DNA of 64,000 nucleotides from JAHRAW01 sp028066695 (lineage in GTDB: Bacteria; Pseudomonadota; Gammaproteobacteria; Arenicellales; Poriferihabitantaceae): positions 2,201,097 to 2,265,096 of the forward strand of contig OY734803.1 of the NCBI GenBank assembly GCA_963457535.1. Reading direction: 5' to 3'. Of this stretch, positions 10,255 to 19,529 are shown piece after piece; positions within the stretch are counted from its first letter, which is position 1; each line of letters starts with the position of its first letter. Position numbers and translations under genes: made by a program. Below the pieces are notes generated by a model. That model saw only the letters and a program-made list of their open reading frames with translations, did not search any database and was not told where the DNA came from.

Positions 10255-10977
10255 ATGGCAGACGAAGAACTCCGGCATCCGGATGACCCGGAACTGGCGC
10301 GCGCGCGCGCCTGGTGGAATGACTACGGCCGCGCCATCGTCGGCGGCGTCGCCGTCGCGCTGGTCGCGGTCACCGGCTACAACTACTGGCAGAACCACCA
10401 GCAGACGCGTGCGGTGGAGGCTTCCGGCCTGTATGAACAGTTGCGCGCGGAAATCGGCGCGGCCGAGGAAGCGAGCGATGAGGCGGAAGGCGGCGAGTCG
10501 GCGGATGACGACGATGCAACATCAGAAGACACCGCCGAAAGCGAAGCGGCCATCGCGTCGCTCGCCGACCGGTTGATGCGCGATTACGCATCCACCCCTT
10601 ACGCCATTCACGCCGCGTTCGCGCTGGCGAAATTTGCGGTGGAATCCGGCGACGAGGCGCGCGCCACGGTCGCGCTGCAATGGGCGCTTGACAACGGCAA
10701 CGACGACATCCTGCGCCATGTCGCGCGGCTGCGCCTGGCCGCGCTGTTGCTCGCCGGCGGGCGCGCCGACGAAGCGGCCGATTTGCTGCAGGCCGCCGAA
10801 CTTCCGGCATTCGCCGAGCGCTACCACGAGCTGCGCGGCGACGCGGCATTTCAACGAGGCGACCGCGCAAGCGCGCGCGCGCACTGGCAGAGCGGACTGG
10901 ATGCGATGCCGCGCGGCGACGCGTCGCGCGCGCTGCTGCAACTCAAACTGAACAACCTCACGGTGGGCGGCGGGTGA
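10255..10977 (+). CDS. yfgM: YfgM-like TPR membrane protein
   Basis: 240 residues. A cytoplasmic N terminus (about 20 residues) precedes one membrane segment (IVGGVAVALVAVTGYNYW), then an acidic insert near residues 75-95 and TPR-like helices. YfgM is a periplasm-facing partner of SecYEG and the PpiD chaperone. The hisS-yfgM-bamB-der order is conserved in gammaproteobacteria and is the main support for the name. The TGA overlaps the bamB start. Confidence 0.85.
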   Translation: MADEELRHPDDPELARARAWWNDYGRAIVGGVAVALVAVTGYNYWQNHQQTRAVEASGLYEQLRAEIGAAEEASDEAEGGESADDDDATSEDTAESEAAIASLADRLMRDYASTPYAIHAAFALAKFAVESGDEARATVALQWALDNGNDDILRHVARLRLAALLLAGGRADEAADLLQAAELPAFAERYHELRGDAAFQRGDRASARAHWQSGLDAMPRGDASRALLQLKLNNLTVGGG

Positions 10978-12182
10978 TGCGCGCGCATGTTCGTGTCCGC
11001 TTTGCGCCGGCGCTGGTTGCGCTGCTCGCGGCGCTGCTCGCCGCCGGCTGCACATCCGGTGACGAGGAAGTTTTATGGGGCGTCTATCAGGAGCCGGTGC
11101 GCCCGGGCGCATTGCCGCGCGCGGCCGGCGCTTCGGAATTGACCGTGCTGTGGCGCAAGAGCCTCGGGCGCGGCGCCGAAAATGGCTACGCGATTTTGAA
11201 GCCGGCCTATGGCGCCGACGGCGTTTATGCGGCGAGCCGCCGCGGCATCTACAAATTGGACCCGGCGAGCGGCGCAACCATTTGGCGGCGCGAAGTGGAT
11301 TCCGACATTTTCTCCGGCGTTGGCATCGGCGAATCCATCGCCGCGGTCGCGCTGGACAACGGCGCACTGCTCGCCTTTGACTCCGCGTCCGGCGAATTGC
11401 GCTGGGAGTCGCCGCTCGGCCGGCAGTTCTCGGCGGTGCCGGTGGTCGGCAGCGGGCGCGTGGTCGCGCGCACCGCGAACGGCATGGTCATCGGCCTGTC
11501 GGCCGGCGCCGGCGAAGTGGTGTGGTCGCTGGAGCGCGCGGTGCCGGGCCTCAGCGTGCACGGCGACTCGGCGCCGCTGATAGAAGGCGACGCGGTTTTC
11601 GTCGGTTTGTCCAGCGGAAAATTGATCGCCAACAATGTCATCACCGGCCGCGAATACTGGGAGACCGAAGTGTCTTTCGCCAAAGGGCGCAACGAACTGG
11701 AGCGCCTGACCGATTCCGACGCCGCGCCGCTGATCGCCGCGACCACGCTCTACGCCGCGACCTACCAGGGCAATGTCGCCGCGCTGCGCCTGCAAAATGC
11801 GTCGGTCAAATGGAAGACCAAAATTTCCTCGCGCCTGCCGATGTCGCTCGGCGGCGGCCGCCTGGTGGTCACCAGCGAACTCGGCGACGTGGTCGCGCTG
11901 GACGCCGAAAGCGGCGAAATCGCATGGACGCAGGACGGCTTTCGCGGGCGCGGCATGAGCCGCCCGCTGGTGCTCGGCGAGCGCGTCGTGGTCGGCGATT
12001 CGGACGGCAACATCTATTCGCTGGATTTGCGCGACGGCGCGCTGCTGGAGCGCCGCCGCGCGGTCAGCGGCGCGGTGGTCGCGCTGGTTCCCGGCGACGG
12101 GCAATTCGCGGCGTTTTCCTCGCGCGGGCAGTTGAGCGCGCTGCGGCTGGAAGCCGCGCCGGGCGGCCTCAGCGCGAATTAG
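10977..12182 (+). CDS. bamB: Outer membrane assembly lipoprotein BamB
   Basis: 401 residues from ATG 10977, which overlaps the yfgM stop; a GTG one codon earlier is also possible. The signal peptide ends in a lipobox LLAAG-C with lipidated Cys25. The rest is an eight-bladed PQQ-type beta-propeller, with repeats such as DPASGATIWRREVDSD, DSASGELRWESPLG and DAESGEIAW. BamB is a BAM complex scaffold lipoprotein for outer-membrane protein insertion. Its place between yfgM and der is the usual one. Confidence 0.95.
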   Translation: MRAHVRVRFAPALVALLAALLAAGCTSGDEEVLWGVYQEPVRPGALPRAAGASELTVLWRKSLGRGAENGYAILKPAYGADGVYAASRRGIYKLDPASGATIWRREVDSDIFSGVGIGESIAAVALDNGALLAFDSASGELRWESPLGRQFSAVPVVGSGRVVARTANGMVIGLSAGAGEVVWSLERAVPGLSVHGDSAPLIEGDAVFVGLSSGKLIANNVITGREYWETEVSFAKGRNELERLTDSDAAPLIAATTLYAATYQGNVAALRLQNASVKWKTKISSRLPMSLGGGRLVVTSELGDVVALDAESGEIAWTQDGFRGRGMSRPLVLGERVVVGDSDGNIYSLDLRDGALLERRRAVSGAVVALVPGDGQFAAFSSRGQLSALRLEAAPGGLSAN

Positions 12183-12217
12183 CGCCTCCCCGGCCGCGCA
12201 TGCGGCAGGCAACACCG

Positions 12218-13579
12218 ATGCTCCCGATACTCGCCCTGGTCGGCCGCCCGAATGTCGGCAAGTCCACGATGTTCAACCGCCTGACGCGCTCGCGCGACGC
12301 GATCGTGGACGACCTGCCGGGGGTGACGCGCGACCGCCTGTGCGGGCATGGCCGCGCCGGCGAAAAGAGTTTTCTCGCGGTTGATACCGGCGGCATTGAG
12401 GCCGGCGCCGACGGCGGCGCGCTTGGCGCGATGATCCGGCGGCAGGTGGAAGCCGCGCTGGACCAGGCGCAGGCGGTTTTGTTCATGGTGGACGCGCGCG
12501 ACGGGCTGCTCGCGCAGGACCGCGAAATCGGCGCGCTGTTGCGGCGGCGCGGCGCGCGGGTGTTCGTGCTGGTCAATAAAAGCGAAGGGGTCGCGCCGGC
12601 CGCGGCCGCGGCCGAGTTTCAGGAGTTGGGACTGGGCGCGCCGTTTGCGGTCTCGGCGAAGCGCGGCGACGGCGTGGATGCATTGCTGGAGGCGGCGCTC
12701 GCCGAATACGCGCCGCAACCGCAAACACATATGCAAGTCGGAGACGGACCGCAAGTCCCGACCATCGCGCTCGCCGGCCGCCCGAATGTCGGCAAATCCA
12801 CCCTCGCCAACCGCCTTATCGGCGAGGCGCGCATGCTGGTGGATGACGCGCCCGGGACCACGCGCGACAGCGTGCGCGTGCCGCTGTGCGCGGACGGCGA
12901 GCAAATCCACCTGATAGACACCGCCGGCATGCGCCGCAAAGCGCGCGTCTCCGAGACGCTGGAAAAATTTTCCGTGGTCAAGGCATTGCAGGCGATCGGC
13001 GAGGCGCAGGTCGTGCTGCTGCTGCTGGACGCGAGCGGCGAAATCGGCGCGCAAGACGCGGCCATCGGCGGGCTGGTGGGCGAACTCGGGCGCTCCATGG
13101 TTTTGGTGGTGAACAAATGCGACCGCCTCGGCGCGCGGCAGCGCGAAAAAATCCGCGGCGAATTGGCGCGCAAACTTCCGTTCCTGCCGAACCCCGAGCG
13201 CGTGTTCATCTCGGCGCTGCGCGGCGACAACATCAAAGAGGTGCTGCCGGCCGCGATGCGCGCCTACCGCAGCGCGATGGCCGATTTCGCCACCTCGGGA
13301 CTGAACCGCGTTCTCGCCGCCGCGCTCGCGCGCACGCCGCCGCCGATGCACCAGCGGCGGCCGGTGCGTTTGAAGTTCGCGCATCAGGCCGGAAAGAATC
13401 CGCCGTGCATCGTCGTGCACGGAAGCCGCGCCGAAAAACTGGCGCCGAGTTACCGCCGCTATCTGGCGAATTGTTTTGCGCGTGCCTATTCGCTGCGCGG
13501 CACGCCGGTGCGGATCATTCCGCGCTCGGGCGAAAATCCCTACGAGGAAAAAGCCGGGCGGCGCAGGAAAAGGTCATAA
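12218..13579 (+). CDS. der: Ribosome biogenesis GTPase Der (EngA)
   Basis: 453 residues from ATG 12218; an in-frame ATG at 12200 would add six residues. It has two tandem GTPase domains, each with a P-loop GRPNVGKST, a switch and an NK(S/C)[DE] motif (NKSE in domain 1, NKCD in domain 2), followed by a KH-like C-terminal domain. Der is required for 50S subunit assembly. NKSE instead of NKxD in domain 1 is a mild deviation. It closes the ndk-to-der series and is convergent with xseA, with 26 bp between stops. Confidence 0.96.
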   Translation: MLPILALVGRPNVGKSTMFNRLTRSRDAIVDDLPGVTRDRLCGHGRAGEKSFLAVDTGGIEAGADGGALGAMIRRQVEAALDQAQAVLFMVDARDGLLAQDREIGALLRRRGARVFVLVNKSEGVAPAAAAAEFQELGLGAPFAVSAKRGDGVDALLEAALAEYAPQPQTHMQVGDGPQVPTIALAGRPNVGKSTLANRLIGEARMLVDDAPGTTRDSVRVPLCADGEQIHLIDTAGMRRKARVSETLEKFSVVKALQAIGEAQVVLLLLDASGEIGAQDAAIGGLVGELGRSMVLVVNKCDRLGARQREKIRGELARKLPFLPNPERVFISALRGDNIKEVLPAAMRAYRSAMADFATSGLNRVLAAALARTPPPMHQRRPVRLKFAHQAGKNPPCIVVHGSRAEKLAPSYRRYLANCFARAYSLRGTPVRIIPRSGENPYEEKAGRRRKRS

Positions 13580-13605
13580 AAAGGCAGGCCGGTTCGGCGT
13601 CCGCG

Positions 13606-14898
13606 CTACTGCTTTGAAATCACCCGCCCGACCACGCATTCAAACCGCCCGCGTGCGACGCGCGCGGTCAGCACCTGTCCGCGCCGGGTCGCGGCCGCAT
13701 CGGTGACCACCGCGCCGCGCCGCGCCTGCAGCACCGCGTAGCCGCGCTCCAGCGTTTGCGCCGGGCCCAGCAACTGCAGTTTCTGCGCGAGGTGTTCTAT
13801 GTGCCGCGCGCGCGCCGCAATGCGCGCGGCCGCGCCGCGCAATCCGCCGCTCGCGCCGGCCAGCCGCCGCCGCGCGTCTTCCAGCGCGTGCCGCGGTGAA
13901 TATTGCAGCAGCGCCGCCGTGCATTGCTGCAGCCGCAGGCGGCGCGCGTCAAAACGGCGCGCCGGATGCACCAGCCGCGCGGCCGCGTAATCAAGACGCT
14001 GGCGCAATGCGTCAATGCGCCGCTGCGCCTGCATGCGCAATGCGTCATGTGCGCGCGCGGCGTCGGCGCGAAGCCGCCCGGCGTTCGGCGTCGCCATCTC
14101 GGCCGCGGCGGTCGGCGTCGGCGCGCGCGCGTCGGCGGCGAGGTCGGAGATGGTGAAATCTATTTCATGCCCGACCGCGCTGATCAGCGGCAACTTGGAG
14201 GCGAAAACCGCGCGCGCCACCGCCTCGGTGTTGAACGCATGCAGGTCTTCAAACGAGCCGCCGCCGCGCGCCAGAATCAGCAGGTCGGTTTCGCGCCGCC
14301 GGTTGGCGAGGGCGAGCATTTCAACGATGCCGGCCGGCGCTTCCGCGCCCTGCACCGAGGTCGGATAGACCACCACACGCGCGAGCGGCCAGCGCCGCCG
14401 CAAGGTGACGCGGATGTCGTGCAGCGCCGCGCCGGCGGACGAGGTGATCACGCCGATGCGCGCCGGCGCGGCCGGCAACTCCTGTTTGTGGCGCGCGTCA
14501 AACAATCCCTGTTCATCCAGTTTGCGCTTCAGCAGTTCAAATTCCCGCCGCAGCGCGCCTTCGCCGGCGTCTTCCAGGTAGGAGACCACCAACTGCAAAT
14601 CGCCGCGCGCCTCGTAGAGGGAAACGCGCGCGCGCACCAGCGCGAGCATGCCGTCCGCCGGCCGGCACGGCAGGCGCCGCCGCCGCCCCGCGAACAGCGC
14701 GCAGCGAATCACCGAATCGCCTTCTTTCAGCGAGAAATAAAAATGCCCGGAAGGCGGCGCCGCGAGCGAGGAAATTTCGCCGCGCACCCAGATGTCGGCG
14801 TAGCCGGCTTCCAGCGATTCGCGCAACTCGCCGGTGAGTTGGCGGACGCCGTAGATTTCCCCGGAAAGCGCGGGGCTGTCGGTTGGTTTGATCGGCAT
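13606..14898 (-). CDS. xseA: Exodeoxyribonuclease VII large subunit
   Basis: 430 residues from ATG 14898. An N-terminal OB-fold (VRGEISSLAAPPSGHFYFSL) is followed by the conserved catalytic core with VITSSAGAALHD, LARGGGSFEDL and SAVGHEIDFT. A coiled-coil stretch (about 270-370) and a short C-terminal segment end the protein. Together with XseB it degrades single-stranded DNA. xseB is not in the window. Confidence 0.96.
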   Translation of the reverse strand: MPIKPTDSPALSGEIYGVRQLTGELRESLEAGYADIWVRGEISSLAAPPSGHFYFSLKEGDSVIRCALFAGRRRRLPCRPADGMLALVRARVSLYEARGDLQLVVSYLEDAGEGALRREFELLKRKLDEQGLFDARHKQELPAAPARIGVITSSAGAALHDIRVTLRRRWPLARVVVYPTSVQGAEAPAGIVEMLALANRRRETDLLILARGGGSFEDLHAFNTEAVARAVFASKLPLISAVGHEIDFTISDLAADARAPTPTAAAEMATPNAGRLRADAARAHDALRMQAQRRIDALRQRLDYAAARLVHPARRFDARRLRLQQCTAALLQYSPRHALEDARRRLAGASGGLRGAAARIAARARHIEHLAQKLQLLGPAQTLERGYAVLQARRGAVVTDAAATRRGQVLTARVARGRFECVVGRVISKQ

Positions 14899-14984
14899 GG
14901 GAGCGGTTTCCGGCGGGATGGGGAAAGGAAAGGGCGGCGCGCGGCGCTTGGTAGTGTATATTTAACCGCGCCGGGCGGCAATGC

Positions 14985-15449
14985 ATGAACATATTTGTCA
15001 TAGACAAAAATCCGCGAACGGCCGCGCGGCAATTGTGCGACCGGCATGTCGTAAAGATGGCGCTGGAGACCGCGCAGATTCTCAGCGCCGTGGCGCATCA
15101 GAAAGGCTTTAATGCGCCCTACAAAATTTCCCACCAAAAACATCCGTGCACGATTTGGGCCGGAAAGTCATTCGGAAACTGGCGGTGGCTGGTCGCGCAT
15201 GGGCTGGCGGTATGCGACGAATACACCCGGCGGTACGGCCGGACGCACAAGAGCCGCGAAGTGATCGCTTGGTGCGCGAGTTTGCCGGTTAAATTTGACC
15301 GCAAAAACCGCACGCCTTTTGTGCAGGCAATGCCGCCGCAATACCAAAATCCATGCGCGGTGACCGCCTACCGGGCGTATTACCGCGGCGAGAAAGCCCG
15401 CTTTGCAACCTGGAAATCGGAGACCCCGAAGTGGTGGCGCGCGCCATGA
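14985..15449 (+). CDS. Phage-type small protein, pyrimidine-dimer glycosylase-like family (tentative)
   Basis: 154 residues, with a possible TATATT -10 at 14957-14962. The pattern CDRHVVKMALETAQIL, HPCTIW, WLVAHGLAVCDEYTRRYG and a Trp-rich C terminus matches a group of small phage and environmental proteins. I remember that group as distantly related to the endonuclease V/pyrimidine dimer glycosylase family. Such genes are far more common in phages than beside rpsP. It may be a DNA-repair glycosylase captured from a phage. No catalytic residue can be assigned with confidence, so the function is tentative. Confidence 0.45.
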   Translation: MNIFVIDKNPRTAARQLCDRHVVKMALETAQILSAVAHQKGFNAPYKISHQKHPCTIWAGKSFGNWRWLVAHGLAVCDEYTRRYGRTHKSREVIAWCASLPVKFDRKNRTPFVQAMPPQYQNPCAVTAYRAYYRGEKARFATWKSETPKWWRAP

Positions 15450-15525
15450 AACCGGCGGCATTTTCCGCCCCCCTTTTGCCGGCGTTCCGGCCGATTTCAT
15501 CCGGCCCGCCGCGGGCCGCCGATGA

Positions 15526-15534
15526 TGGTATAAT
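15526..15534 (+). promoter_or_regulatory. Extended -10 promoter for rpsP operon
   Basis: TGGTATAAT is a good extended -10 element about 38 bp before the rpsP start. No -35 box is visible at the usual distance, as is common with extended -10 promoters. Confidence 0.5.
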
Positions 15535-15572
15535 GGCGGTTTAACCCAGCACAACCGGAGACTCATCCGAAC

Positions 15573-16031
15573 ATGGTAACCATTCGCCTTTCCCGCGGCG
15601 GCTCCAAGCGGCGGCCGTTTTATTCCATCCTGGTGGCCGACCACCGCCGCTCGGCGCGCGGGCGCTTTATCGAGCGCATCGGCTTCTACAACCCGATTGC
15701 CGGCGGCGCCGAGCAAAAACTGCGCATAGACGCCGCGCGCGTGGAACACTGGGTCGGCCGCGGCGCGCAGCCGAGCGAGCGGGTCAAGCAACTGCTCCGC
15801 CAAATGAGCGCGCCGGCCTCGGAAAAACGGGCAAAACCGAAGAAACTCTCGCGGCAGGCGAAAGCGGCGCGCGCCGAGAAGGCCGCGCAGGCGGAAAAAG
15901 CGGCGCAAGAGGGAACGCCGGACGCGCCGGAGAATCCGGAGGAGGAGGCGAAACCGGCGCAAGAGGCGCAGCCGGAAAAATCTCCGGAAAAAGCCGATGA
16001 CGCAGCAGACAAACCCGGCGACGACGACTGA
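15573..16031 (+). CDS. rpsP: 30S ribosomal protein S16 with long acidic/Lys-Ala tail
   Basis: 152 residues. Residues 1-82 are standard S16 (MVTIRLSRGGSKRRPFYSI and the RIGFYNP segment). The remaining 70 residues are a low-complexity Ala/Lys/Glu/Pro tail (AEKAAQAEKAA, then acidic to the end). C-terminal tails occur on S16 in some bacteria but this one is long. The end overlaps rimM by 35 bp, so part of the tail coding sequence also serves as rimM start. Confidence 0.97.
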   Translation: MVTIRLSRGGSKRRPFYSILVADHRRSARGRFIERIGFYNPIAGGAEQKLRIDAARVEHWVGRGAQPSERVKQLLRQMSAPASEKRAKPKKLSRQAKAARAEKAAQAEKAAQEGTPDAPENPEEEAKPAQEAQPEKSPEKADDAADKPGDDD

Positions 16032-16572
16032 AACGGCGCGCGCCCGGCCGGAGGAGCCGCTGCTGGTCGGCCGCGTTTGCGGCCTGCACGGCGTGCGCGG
16101 CTGGATCAAAGTGTTTTCCTACATGCGTCCCCCCGAAGAAATTTTGCAATACGAGCGCTGGCTGCTGGCGCCGCCGCGCGCGCATGCCTGGCGAAGCGTC
16201 CGAGTCGCGGAGGCGCGCGCACAAGGCCGGCAACTTCTCGCCAAACTCGCCGGCATTGATACGCGCGACGCGGCCGAAGAATTTTCCGGCGTTCGCATCG
16301 CATTGCGCCCGGCGCAACTGCCGCCGCCGGCCGCCGGCGAATATTATTGGAGCGACCTGATCGGCATGCGCGTGGTCAACCGCGAAGGCGTGCTGCTCGG
16401 GCGGGTCGACCACCTGCTCGAGACCGGCGCCAACGACGTGCTCGCGCTCGCGCGCGACGGCGCGCATGGCGGCGAAAACAATCTGCGCCTGCTGCCGTGG
16501 GGCGAGGGCGTGGTGGACAAAGTGGACGCGGCCGGCAAGTGCATTCATGTGAACTGGGACGCGGAACAATGA
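15997..16572 (+). CDS. rimM: Ribosome maturation factor RimM
   Basis: 191 residues from ATG 15997, inside the end of rpsP. The N-terminal barrel has VGRVCGLHGVRGWIKVFSY and the PRC-barrel C-terminal domain has YYWSDLIGMRVVN and LLPWGEGVVDKVD. RimM assists 30S head maturation with S19. The first 20 residues are not conserved in the family, so a later non-ATG start cannot be excluded. The stop overlaps the trmD start. Confidence 0.93.
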   Translation: MTQQTNPATTTETARARPEEPLLVGRVCGLHGVRGWIKVFSYMRPPEEILQYERWLLAPPRAHAWRSVRVAEARAQGRQLLAKLAGIDTRDAAEEFSGVRIALRPAQLPPPAAGEYYWSDLIGMRVVNREGVLLGRVDHLLETGANDVLALARDGAHGGENNLRLLPWGEGVVDKVDAAGKCIHVNWDAEQ

Positions 16573-17348
16573 CGGAAACGACGGCGACCCGCGCTGCCAT
16601 GCATATTTCGGTGGTGACGATTTTCCCGCGCATGTTTGACGCGGTGACCGAGCACGGAATCTGCGCGCGCGCGATTGAAAAAGGCGCGCTGCGGGTGCGC
16701 TGCTGGGACCCGCGCGACTTTACCGACGACCGCCGCCGCGCGGCCGATGACCGGCCTTACGGCGGCGGCCCCGGCATGCTGATGAAGCCGGCGCCGCTGG
16801 CGCGCGCGATTGACGCCGCGCAAGATGAGTCAGACGAAACCGCGCCGGTGGTCTATCTGTCGCCGCAGGGCGAGCGGCTGACGCAGGCGCTGCTGGCCGA
16901 GTTTGCCGAAATGCCGCGCGTGATTTTTTTGGCCGGGCGCTACCAAGGCGTCGACCAGCGCGTCATCGACAGCCGCGTCGACCGCGAAGTGTCGCTCGGC
17001 GACTATGTGCTGGCCGGCGGCGAACTCGCCGCGATGGTGCTGATAGAAGGCGTCGCGCGCCTGCTGCCCGGCGTGCTCGGCAACGAGTTGTCGGCGCGGC
17101 AGGATTCCTTCGCCGGCGAATTGCTGGATTGCCCGCAATACACCCGCCCGGAAGTTTTTGAAGGGCGCGAAGTGCCGGCGGTGCTGCTCAGCGGCGACCA
17201 CGCCGAAGTGCGGCGCTGGCGCATGCAGCAGGCGCTGCGCCGCACGCGCGAGCGCCGCCCGGACCTGCTCGCCGGGCGCGCGCCCCTTGAAAATTTTCGC
17301 GCGCAAACCGAATCATCCAACGCGTATCAACCGGAGAAAAAATCATGA
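16569..17348 (+). CDS. trmD: tRNA (guanine37-N1)-methyltransferase TrmD
   Basis: 259 residues from ATG 16569, which overlaps the rimM stop; similarity begins at a second ATG (16599, MHISVVTIFPRMF). SPOUT trefoil-knot signatures are present: DDRPYGGGPGMLM, LSPQG, FLAGRYQGVDQR and DYVLAGGELAAM. It methylates N1 of G37 to prevent frameshifting. The stop overlaps the rplS start. Confidence 0.97.
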   Translation: MTETTATRAAMHISVVTIFPRMFDAVTEHGICARAIEKGALRVRCWDPRDFTDDRRRAADDRPYGGGPGMLMKPAPLARAIDAAQDESDETAPVVYLSPQGERLTQALLAEFAEMPRVIFLAGRYQGVDQRVIDSRVDREVSLGDYVLAGGELAAMVLIEGVARLLPGVLGNELSARQDSFAGELLDCPQYTRPEVFEGREVPAVLLSGDHAEVRRWRMQQALRRTRERRPDLLAGRAPLENFRAQTESSNAYQPEKKS

Positions 17349-17695
17349 CGAACATTATCGAACAGCTTGAAAGCGAGCAACTCAAAACCGACCTGCCCGC
17401 ATTCGCGCCCGGCGACAGCGTGCGCGTGCAGGTGCGCGTCAAGGAGGGCAGCCGCGAGCGCCTGCAGGCGTATGAGGGCGTGGTCATCGCCAAAAAAAAC
17501 CGCGGGCTCAACTCCTCTTTCACCGTGCGCAAAGTCGCCGGGTTTGACGCGGTGGAGCGCGTCTTCCAGTCGCACAGTCCGGCGATCGCCTCGGTGGAGG
17601 TGCTGCGCCGCGGCGATGTGCGCCGCGCAAAGTTGTATTACCTGCGCGGGCGCACCGGAAAAGCCGCGCGCATCAAGGAGAAGGTGCGCGGATAA
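17345..17695 (+). CDS. rplS: 50S ribosomal protein L19
   Basis: 116 residues with the family signatures FAPGDSVRVQVRVKEG, YEGVVIAKKNRG and KLYYLRGRTGKAARIKE. A good ribosome-binding site (CGGAGAAA) precedes it. L19 lies at the 30S-50S interface. It is the last gene of the rpsP-rimM-trmD-rplS operon; the following gene starts 8 bp later. Confidence 0.98.
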   Translation: MTNIIEQLESEQLKTDLPAFAPGDSVRVQVRVKEGSRERLQAYEGVVIAKKNRGLNSSFTVRKVAGFDAVERVFQSHSPAIASVEVLRRGDVRRAKLYYLRGRTGKAARIKEKVRG

Positions 17696-17702
17696 GTCCG
17701 CG

Positions 17703-19529
17703 ATGAGCGGCGAGTCGGAGGCGCGCGCGGCGCGGCGCCGCATCGCGCGCCTCGGCGCGCTGTGCGGAATGCTCTGCCTCGGCGCGCCGGCCGCGGCGAG
17801 CGAAGCCGAGCCGTCCTCTTACGCCGCCGAACTCGCCGGCGTGGAAAACCTGTTGCGCGCGAACACGCTCGGCCTGGCGCAGGATGTGCTGGAAACGCGC
17901 GGGCCGCCGCGGCAGCCGACCGCCGAGTGGAGCGAGTGGGAGCGGCGGTTGTGGAGCATCTACCGCCTGGGCGGCCAGTGGGAAAAACTGCGGGAGCGCG
18001 TACGCGAACTGCCGCCGGATTTTCCGGCGGAGATTCTCCGCGAGGCAAAACTGCAGGAAATCGCCGCGCTTGGCGCGTTGCGCCGCGGCAAAGACGCGCG
18101 CGCCGAAATTCGCGCCGGGCTGCTGTCGGACGAGCCGGAAGCGCACAAGCGCGCGCTGCGCCGCGCACTGATCGCCGCCTACCTCGCCGACGATTTGCTG
18201 GACGAGGCGCGCGCGGCGATGGAATATTTTCAGCGCGACTACGGCCCGCGCGAGCCCGAGTGGCTGCTGCTGCGCGCCGGCGTATTGCTGCGTTCCGGAG
18301 ACGCCGAAGCCGCGGCGAGTTTGCTCGCACCGTTGGACCGCCCGCGCGCGCGGCTGCTGCGGCTGTATGCGCGGCTGCGCGCCGGCGCGATTCCGCCGAA
18401 GCAGGCGGCGATGGAGGCGCGCGAGTTGCTGCGCGCGCCGCATGCCGAGCCGATCAAGCGCGACATTCTCGCGGTCATCGCGCATGTGAATTCGCGCAAT
18501 CCGGCCGCGCGCGCCGCCGCGCTGGAGCGCTACCTGCTGACGCCGCCCGCGCCGGCCGGGCAAGAGAGCGGCCTCTACCCGAATTTCACCGCCGCCGATT
18601 TGCTCGCCGCATACGGCGAGTTCGCGCGCGAGCAGGCCAACGCCGCCGGCCTGCTGGTCGGCGAAGAGGAGCGCTGGCTGGAGCACGCGCAGGGCCTGCC
18701 GGAAAAATCGAACATCACGCGCGCCGCCTGGTTCGCGCACATCGCCGCGCAACTCGCCGCGGCCGGCGAAGCGGACTCGCCGCTGCGCACGCGCGCGATT
18801 GACGGATACACCGGCGTGCTGATAGCGGTAAAACGCACCGGCCTGATTGCCGAGATGTTCGGCGAAGACGCGCCGCTCGGCCGCCTGCGCCTCGGCGGCG
18901 CGGCCGGGTTGCGCCTTTCCACCGACGCGCTGGAGCGCGGCGACATTCCGCTCGCCTCCGAGGCCAACGCCAGTTTGTCCGAATTGCCGTCCGGCGTGGA
19001 GCGCCGCGAATGGCTGCTGCATGCCGGGCGCATAGATATTTTTGCCGGGCGCTACCGGCGCGGCGCGGTGAAACTGAACGAGTGGATAGAGTCTTTCGAG
19101 CAACTCACGCCGAAGCAGGCCGACAAAGTGCTGAAGCCGGTGTTTGATTTGCAAACCGCCGGCCGCCACGAACTCGCGCTGGTGCTGCTGCGCCGCATTG
19201 AAGAGCGCGCGCCGCCGGGAAAACAGACGCGCGAACTCGCCTATTGGACCGCCGAATCGCATGCCGGCCGCGGCGACCACCGCCGCGCGGCCAGTTTGTT
19301 TTTGCAGTCGGCGATGCAGAAATTCGACGGCTTGGACCCATGGGGCGAGGCCTCGCGCTTTCGCGCGGCCGAGGCGCTGATAGAGGCGGGATTCTCCGCC
19401 GACGCGCGCGTCCTGCTGGAAGGCATGCTGTCGCGCGCCGCCGAGCCGGCGCGCCGCGACGCCATTCGAAAAAAACTGCAGCAACTCTGGCTGCTGCAGT
19501 CCGATTCGCAGCCGCCGCAGGATGACTGA
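17703..19529 (+). CDS. Exported helical-repeat (TPR-like) protein of unknown function
   Basis: 608 residues from ATG 17703. A signal peptide is plausible (basic RRR near residue 12, hydrophobic LGALCGMLCLGAPAAA, cleavage near residue 33). The mature part is almost all alpha-helical, with degenerate 34-residue TPR-like units such as GDAEAAASLLAPLD and ERGDIPLASEANASL. I do not recognise a named family. It probably acts in the periplasm as a scaffold. It starts 8 bp after rplS and overlaps xerD by 8 bp, so it may be co-transcribed with both. Confidence 0.75.
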   Translation: MSGESEARAARRRIARLGALCGMLCLGAPAAASEAEPSSYAAELAGVENLLRANTLGLAQDVLETRGPPRQPTAEWSEWERRLWSIYRLGGQWEKLRERVRELPPDFPAEILREAKLQEIAALGALRRGKDARAEIRAGLLSDEPEAHKRALRRALIAAYLADDLLDEARAAMEYFQRDYGPREPEWLLLRAGVLLRSGDAEAAASLLAPLDRPRARLLRLYARLRAGAIPPKQAAMEARELLRAPHAEPIKRDILAVIAHVNSRNPAARAAALERYLLTPPAPAGQESGLYPNFTAADLLAAYGEFAREQANAAGLLVGEEERWLEHAQGLPEKSNITRAAWFAHIAAQLAAAGEADSPLRTRAIDGYTGVLIAVKRTGLIAEMFGEDAPLGRLRLGGAAGLRLSTDALERGDIPLASEANASLSELPSGVERREWLLHAGRIDIFAGRYRRGAVKLNEWIESFEQLTPKQADKVLKPVFDLQTAGRHELALVLLRRIEERAPPGKQTRELAYWTAESHAGRGDHRRAASLFLQSAMQKFDGLDPWGEASRFRAAEALIEAGFSADARVLLEGMLSRAAEPARRDAIRKKLQQLWLLQSDSQPPQDD

